Assembly: GCF_027913215.1 (NCBI RefSeq) | Contig: NZ_CP115781.1 | Location: 1 to 16,589, forward strand | From: Paracoccus aerodenitrificans | Lineage (GTDB): Bacteria > Pseudomonadota > Alphaproteobacteria > Rhodobacterales > Rhodobacteraceae | DNA length: 16,589 nucleotides | Direction of reading: 5' to 3' | Shown: in pieces, positions 13,176 to 16,589 of the stretch | Layout of the letters: each line of letters opens with the position of its first letter | How positions within the stretch are numbered: the first letter of the stretch is position 1 | Notes under the pieces: generated by a model | The model's database searches: none | Told to the model about the DNA's origin: nothing | The model's input: the letters and a program-made list of their open reading frames with translations, nothing else | Program-made: the position numbers and the translations under genes

Positions 13176-14830
13176 TGCGGGGCGTGATGCTCGTCTTCGG
13201 AGGGCTGTTCCGGTTCTCCGGTCGATTGATCTTCACGCCCATCCTGTTGGGCTGGATGATCGGCGCTGTCCTGTTCGGCGCGATGATCGGGGCGCTCGTG
13301 GCCACACCGTTCATCTTTGCCTTCTTTGAACAGCCGCCCGGCGAAAGCGCGTGGCAGTGGCTGGTCTTCGGCCCGTTCATTTTTGTCGGTGCTGTCTTCG
13401 GGTTCCAGTATTGGCGCATGGCCTCTGGCGCGGACGCCTTCTTCGGGCTGACCGGCGACAGCCACGGCTCCGCCCGCTTCGCCAACCGCAAGGAGCTGAA
13501 GAAACTCCAGCGGGAAGACGGCCTTCTGATCGGGCGCAACCCGCACACCGGACGGCTGCTGCGCTATGACGGTCCGGCCCATCTGATCACCCTCGCCCCG
13601 ACACGGGCCGGGAAAGGCGTCGGCACCGTCATCCCGAACCTGCTGGCGGCGGAACGCTCGTTCCTGGTCATCGACCCCAAGGGCGAGAATGCCCGGATCG
13701 CCGGGGAAGCCCGGCGGCGGTTCGGAACGGTCCATGTCCTCGATCCGTTTGAGGTCTCGGGTATGCCCTCTGCCGCTTACAACCCGCTCGACCGGCTGGC
13801 ACCGGACAGCCTCGATCTGGGCGAGGATGCGGCCTCCCTGACAGAAGCGCTGGTCATGGACCCGCCGGGACAGGTCACGGAAGCGCACTGGAACGAGGAG
13901 GCCAAGGCCATCCTCGGCGGCCTGATCATGTTCTGCGTCTGCCACGAGGATCGTGACCGCCGGTCCCTCGCCACCGTCCGGGAATATCTCACCCTGCCCC
14001 CGGAAAAGCTGCGCGCGCTGCTGGAACTGATGCAGGACAGCGATGCGGCGGGCGGGCTGATTGCCCGTGCCGCCAACCGCTTCCTCGGCAAGGCGGATCG
14101 GGAAGCCGCCTCTGTCCTGTCGAACGCACAGCGGCACACGCATTTTCTGGACAGTCCACGGATCGCCCGGTGCCTGGCGCGCTCGGACTTCGCCTTCTCT
14201 GATCTGCGCCACCGGATCACCTCGGTGTTCTTGGTGCTGCCACCGAACCGAATGGATGCTTACAGCCGCTGGCTGCGCCTTCTGGTCTCTCAGGCCCTTC
14301 AGGACATCGCACGGGACGCTGAGCGACCTCAGAGCGCGTCAGAGGGCCGTTCTGAGCGCCTCAAGGCCCCTGCCCTCTTCATGCTCGATGAATTCGCCGC
14401 CCTGGGCCGTCTGGAAGCCGTAGAACGCGCCATGGGGCTGATGGCGGGCTACGGGCTTCAGCTCTGGCCGATTCTGCAGGACATGAGCCAGCTCAGAGAC
14501 CTCTACGGCGAACGCGCAGGCACATTCATTGCCAATGCCGGGGTGCAGCAGGTCTTCGGGGTGAACGATTTCGAGACGGCCAAGTGGCTGAGCCAGATGA
14601 TCGGCCAGGAAACTGCCGGGTTCCAGACCGACAGCTTCAAGCCCGGCGACGGCCCCAGCTTCTCGAACAACCTAACAGGCCGCGATCTGCTGACCCCCGA
14701 TGAAATCATGCAGCTTCCCCAGGACCGTCAGCTCCTGCGCATCCAGGGGCAGGCCACCGCCGTCGCGCAAAAGCTGCGTTACTATACTGATCCTGAATTT
14801 GCCGGGCTGTTCACACCTGAAGCCCGATAA
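13175..14830 (+). CDS. traG: TraG/VirD4-type coupling ATPase
   Basis: This 551-aa inner-membrane protein links the relaxosome to a secretion channel. Two membrane segments lie at about residues 17-50 and 62-82, followed by a soluble ATPase domain. Walker A reads APTRAGKGVG at 141-150, then FLVIDPKGENARIAGE as in all VirD4/TraG proteins, and Walker B LFMLDEFAALG at 401-411. The length is somewhat below the 600-700 aa common in the family, with the shortfall at the C-terminus. The start is the ATG of TGATG at 13175; an ATG at 13187 is also possible. No VirB genes are present, so the coupling protein must serve a secretion system encoded elsewhere. Confidence 0.92.
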   Translation: MRGVMLVFGGLFRFSGRLIFTPILLGWMIGAVLFGAMIGALVATPFIFAFFEQPPGESAWQWLVFGPFIFVGAVFGFQYWRMASGADAFFGLTGDSHGSARFANRKELKKLQREDGLLIGRNPHTGRLLRYDGPAHLITLAPTRAGKGVGTVIPNLLAAERSFLVIDPKGENARIAGEARRRFGTVHVLDPFEVSGMPSAAYNPLDRLAPDSLDLGEDAASLTEALVMDPPGQVTEAHWNEEAKAILGGLIMFCVCHEDRDRRSLATVREYLTLPPEKLRALLELMQDSDAAGGLIARAANRFLGKADREAASVLSNAQRHTHFLDSPRIARCLARSDFAFSDLRHRITSVFLVLPPNRMDAYSRWLRLLVSQALQDIARDAERPQSASEGRSERLKAPALFMLDEFAALGRLEAVERAMGLMAGYGLQLWPILQDMSQLRDLYGERAGTFIANAGVQQVFGVNDFETAKWLSQMIGQETAGFQTDSFKPGDGPSFSNNLTGRDLLTPDEIMQLPQDRQLLRIQGQATAVAQKLRYYTDPEFAGLFTPEAR

Positions 14831-14847
14831 CCTGAAAGCAATCCGCC

Positions 14848-15399
14848 ATGTCTGACACGCCCGCCTCCCCTGCCCCGCTTTCGGACGATGATCTGCGCGA
14901 AACCCTCGATCTTCTCGCCACGGCGGTCGCCAGCATCTCGGATCGGGTGGATGATCAGACACGGGTGCTCGACCGCGTGAACAAGACGGCGACGGAAGCT
15001 CGCTCTGCCGCCTTCGCCGCTCAAAAACAGACTGACCCGGAACGCTATGGCGAGGTTGTCGGCGCGACTATCGACGGCAGGATCAGCGACACCCTGACCC
15101 GTGTTGGCCAGATGGCTGGTGATCTGCTTCGGGCGTCCAACCATACCCAGGAAGTTCTGAGGAAAGCTGAGGATGCCAGGTCAGACACGATGCGCCAGCT
15201 CTGGGAACGGGAGCAAAAGCTGGATCGCTTCAACAGCCGTCTCCCGTGGTTCGGTCTGGGTGCTGTCCTTCTGGCTCTTGTCCTGACGGTGACGCTTCCT
15301 CGTTTCTTAGCCAGCAACGCTTCCATGTGCGCTGTCCTTGGGGCGTCCTGGACAACGACAACCACCGGTGTTGATGCCTGCGTGTTCTACCAACGGTGA
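14848..15399 (+). CDS. Membrane-anchored coiled-coil protein behind traG
   Basis: This 183-aa protein is of no family I can name. Residues 1-130 are soluble, acidic to mixed and predicted helical with heptad-like runs (DDLRETLDLLATAVASISDR; DLLRASNHTQEVLRKAEDAR). One membrane helix lies at about 133-155 (PWFGLGAVLLALVLTVTLPR). A short tail beyond the membrane holds Cys161 and Cys178, which could form a disulfide if periplasmic. It starts 17 bp after traG in the same direction and is probably co-transcribed. The single-helix layout recalls MobB of RSF1010, which ties the relaxosome to the coupling protein; this comparison is inference, not sequence similarity. Confidence 0.65.
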   Translation: MSDTPASPAPLSDDDLRETLDLLATAVASISDRVDDQTRVLDRVNKTATEARSAAFAAQKQTDPERYGEVVGATIDGRISDTLTRVGQMAGDLLRASNHTQEVLRKAEDARSDTMRQLWEREQKLDRFNSRLPWFGLGAVLLALVLTVTLPRFLASNASMCAVLGASWTTTTTGVDACVFYQR

Positions 15400-15534
15400 G
15401 CGGTGAAGTGCTGATGGTGGTTGGTTTAGGTTGAGAAGTCGGGTGTTATATTTGTGTTATAGAGAGTGTTACGAGAATCGGCGCGCGCTCAAAGCACTGA
15501 TATTATTCGGTAATATGTGCCCATTTCTCGGCGC
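15400..15534. promoter_or_regulatory. AT-rich part of the replication origin
   Basis: The stretch is AT-richer than the flanking mob genes. GTGTTATA occurs at 15443-15450 and 15454-15461 with a variant GTGTTACG at 15467-15474. A hairpin GCAC-TG-ATATTA / TAATAT-GTGC spans 15494-15520 around TTCGG. These may be the melting region and the repA promoter or terminator boundary. No exact DnaA box (TTATNCACA) was seen. Confidence 0.5.
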
Positions 15535-15654
15535 TGGTGTGTAGGGTATCGAAAATTGGTGGGTAGACTAGCGAAGAACGGTGTGTAGAGTATCGAAGAA
15601 CGCGCCTACTTGGTGGGCAGACTGTCGAATAATGGTGGGTAGAGTATCGAATAA
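15535..15654 (+). repeat. oriV: Five iterons of the vegetative origin (oriV)
   Basis: Five 22-bp direct repeats lie at 15535-15556, 15557-15578, 15579-15600, 15611-15632 and 15633-15654. The consensus begins TGGTGKGTAGAGTATCGAA and ends in three A/T-rich bases. The first three are head-to-tail without gaps; a 10-bp spacer (CGCGCCTACT, one helical turn less than half a repeat) precedes the last two. The final base of the fifth copy is the A of the repA ATG. This is the layout of an iteron-controlled origin in which RepA binding both starts replication and can shut off its own gene. Confidence 0.9.
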
Positions 15655-16589
15655 TGGCGAGGCCTCGTAAACGCACTGCATTGCTTCCACAGCGGCACAC
15701 AGAGCCGGACCTATTCGTGTGCGATATCCTTGATGCGACTCCGAAAAGTGACCGTGCCTCAATGGAGCATCCTCTCTTTTCGCTGTCGGTTAAAAAGGAC
15801 ATGGCTGCATTCGAGTATGAACTGGGCAATGTGAAGGTGAAGATCACACCCGCTGCCGAAGAAGGCCGTGCCAATGTCTTTGACAGAGACATTCTGATCT
15901 ACGTTCTTAGTCAGCTTATGGCTGCAAAAAATGAAGGCCAGAAAATTGGTCGCCGGGTCCAGATTTCAGCCCATGACCTTCTCAAAGCCACGAACCGTCA
16001 CACCACGGGCCAGGCCTATGCCACGCTCCGCCGCGCCCTCACTCGTCTTCAGTTCACCCAGATAGAAACAAACATCCATGACCATGGTGTTGGGGATTGG
16101 CGCTCAATCTCGTTCATTACAGATGCCCGGATTGTCAAAGAAGACTCCACGGGCCGCTTGCTTAGTGTAGAGCTTGAAATGGGCGACTGGCTTGTAAAAG
16201 CTATTGAAAACAAGAATGTGCTTACCTTGCACAAGGCTTATTTCCAACTAAGGAAGCCCCTAGAACGGCGGCTCTATGAGCTGGCCCGGAAGCATTGCGG
16301 CAAGCAGGATGTTTGGCGGATCGGCCTCGACAAGCTGCAACACAAGACCGGCTCGACCTCAACAGCAAAGGAATTCAAGCGCCTCGTTAAGTCGATTTGC
16401 AAAGCAGACGAAGACCAATCACACATGCCTGACTACTGCTTTAGGCTTCTGCACGATGTTCTAGAGGTTACGCCAAAACCCGAGTTTCTGGACGTTTATG
16501 GCGACAGTCCTGCTATTACTTCAGAGGCTACTGTCCGCTTGTCAGCCGATGCTTATGAACAAGCCCGCGCGGCTGCTCCAACCTGGGAC
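15654..16589 (+). CDS. repA: Plasmid replication initiator RepA, N-terminal 312 residues (continues at base 1)
   Basis: This reads as the initiator that binds the iterons directly upstream and opens the origin. The protein begins MARPRKRTALLPQRH and carries MEHPLFSLS near residues 37-45, both typical of the RepA/RPA family of alphaproteobacterial plasmids. The start is the ATG at 15654, whose A is also the last base of the fifth iteron, so bound RepA would cover its own start; autoregulation is inferred from this. No clear Shine-Dalgarno sequence is visible because the iterons occupy that space. The frame is open to the last base, exactly 312 codons, and resumes in frame at base 1 with the conserved C-terminus. 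The total of 350 aa is a usual length for the family. The family call is strong from motif memory; no search was run. Confidence 0.93.
   Translation, partial: MARPRKRTALLPQRHTEPDLFVCDILDATPKSDRASMEHPLFSLSVKKDMAAFEYELGNVKVKITPAAEEGRANVFDRDILIYVLSQLMAAKNEGQKIGRRVQISAHDLLKATNRHTTGQAYATLRRALTRLQFTQIETNIHDHGVGDWRSISFITDARIVKEDSTGRLLSVELEMGDWLVKAIENKNVLTLHKAYFQLRKPLERRLYELARKHCGKQDVWRIGLDKLQHKTGSTSTAKEFKRLVKSICKADEDQSHMPDYCFRLLHDVLEVTPKPEFLDVYGDSPAITSEATVRLSADAYEQARAAAPTWD

Noticed and set aside
12947..14212. Long minus-strand open frame of 421 aa opposite traG
   Set aside because: It is the antisense shadow of a GC-rich coding gene; the plus strand has TraG motifs throughout and the minus reading has none.
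15535..15654. CRISPR-like array
   Set aside because: The repeats are contiguous, with a single 10-bp spacer rather than regular unique spacers, and abut repA; they are iterons.

Overview
The window reads as one complete circular plasmid of 16,589 bp, opened inside its replication gene. A RepA-type initiator starts at 15654 and runs off the right edge in frame. Its C-terminus continues in frame from base 1 to a stop at 117, giving 350 aa. The RepA type, the MobQ relaxase, the TraD/TraG mobilisation genes and the high-GC backbone suggest an alphaproteobacterial host, probably Rhodobacterales. This host assignment is inference.

Layout: 15400-15654 is the origin, with a hairpin and five 22-bp iterons, the last of which includes the A of the repA start codon. 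Bases 1-117 are the repA end. Bases 118-1171 hold a partition cassette (ParA ATPase plus a small ribbon-helix-helix protein) flanked on both sides by TATCAGTTAT-type repeats. Bases 1265-5126 hold a restriction-modification-like module: two different N6-adenine DNA methyltransferases, and an HNH endonuclease reading toward them. Bases 5196-5853 hold a serine resolvase and a res-like site. Bases 5864-9089 hold the most unusual locus: a HEPN-domain protein divergent from an excisionase-type HTH fused to an SF2 helicase, which overlaps a small zinc-ribbon protein. Bases 9092-10140 hold terminators and an ArdC-type antirestriction gene. Bases 10141-10571 are a hairpin-rich stretch without a gene. 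Bases 10632-15399 are the mobilisation region: an unknown gene, the MobA/MobL relaxase, an oriT whose core matches the RSF1010/R1162 type, TraD, TraG (VirD4-like coupling protein) and a membrane-anchored protein.

Together: RepA and the iterons maintain the replicon, ParA/RHH partitions it and the resolvase probably resolves multimers. No VirB-type secretion genes are present, so the plasmid looks mobilisable rather than self-transmissible. It carries anti-host (ArdC) and anti-invader (R-M, HEPN/helicase) genes side by side. The cargo and rep/par genes look AT-richer than the ArdC-mob-TraG backbone, suggesting a mosaic. No toxin-antitoxin pair, CRISPR array, tRNA, rRNA or insertion sequence was recognised.
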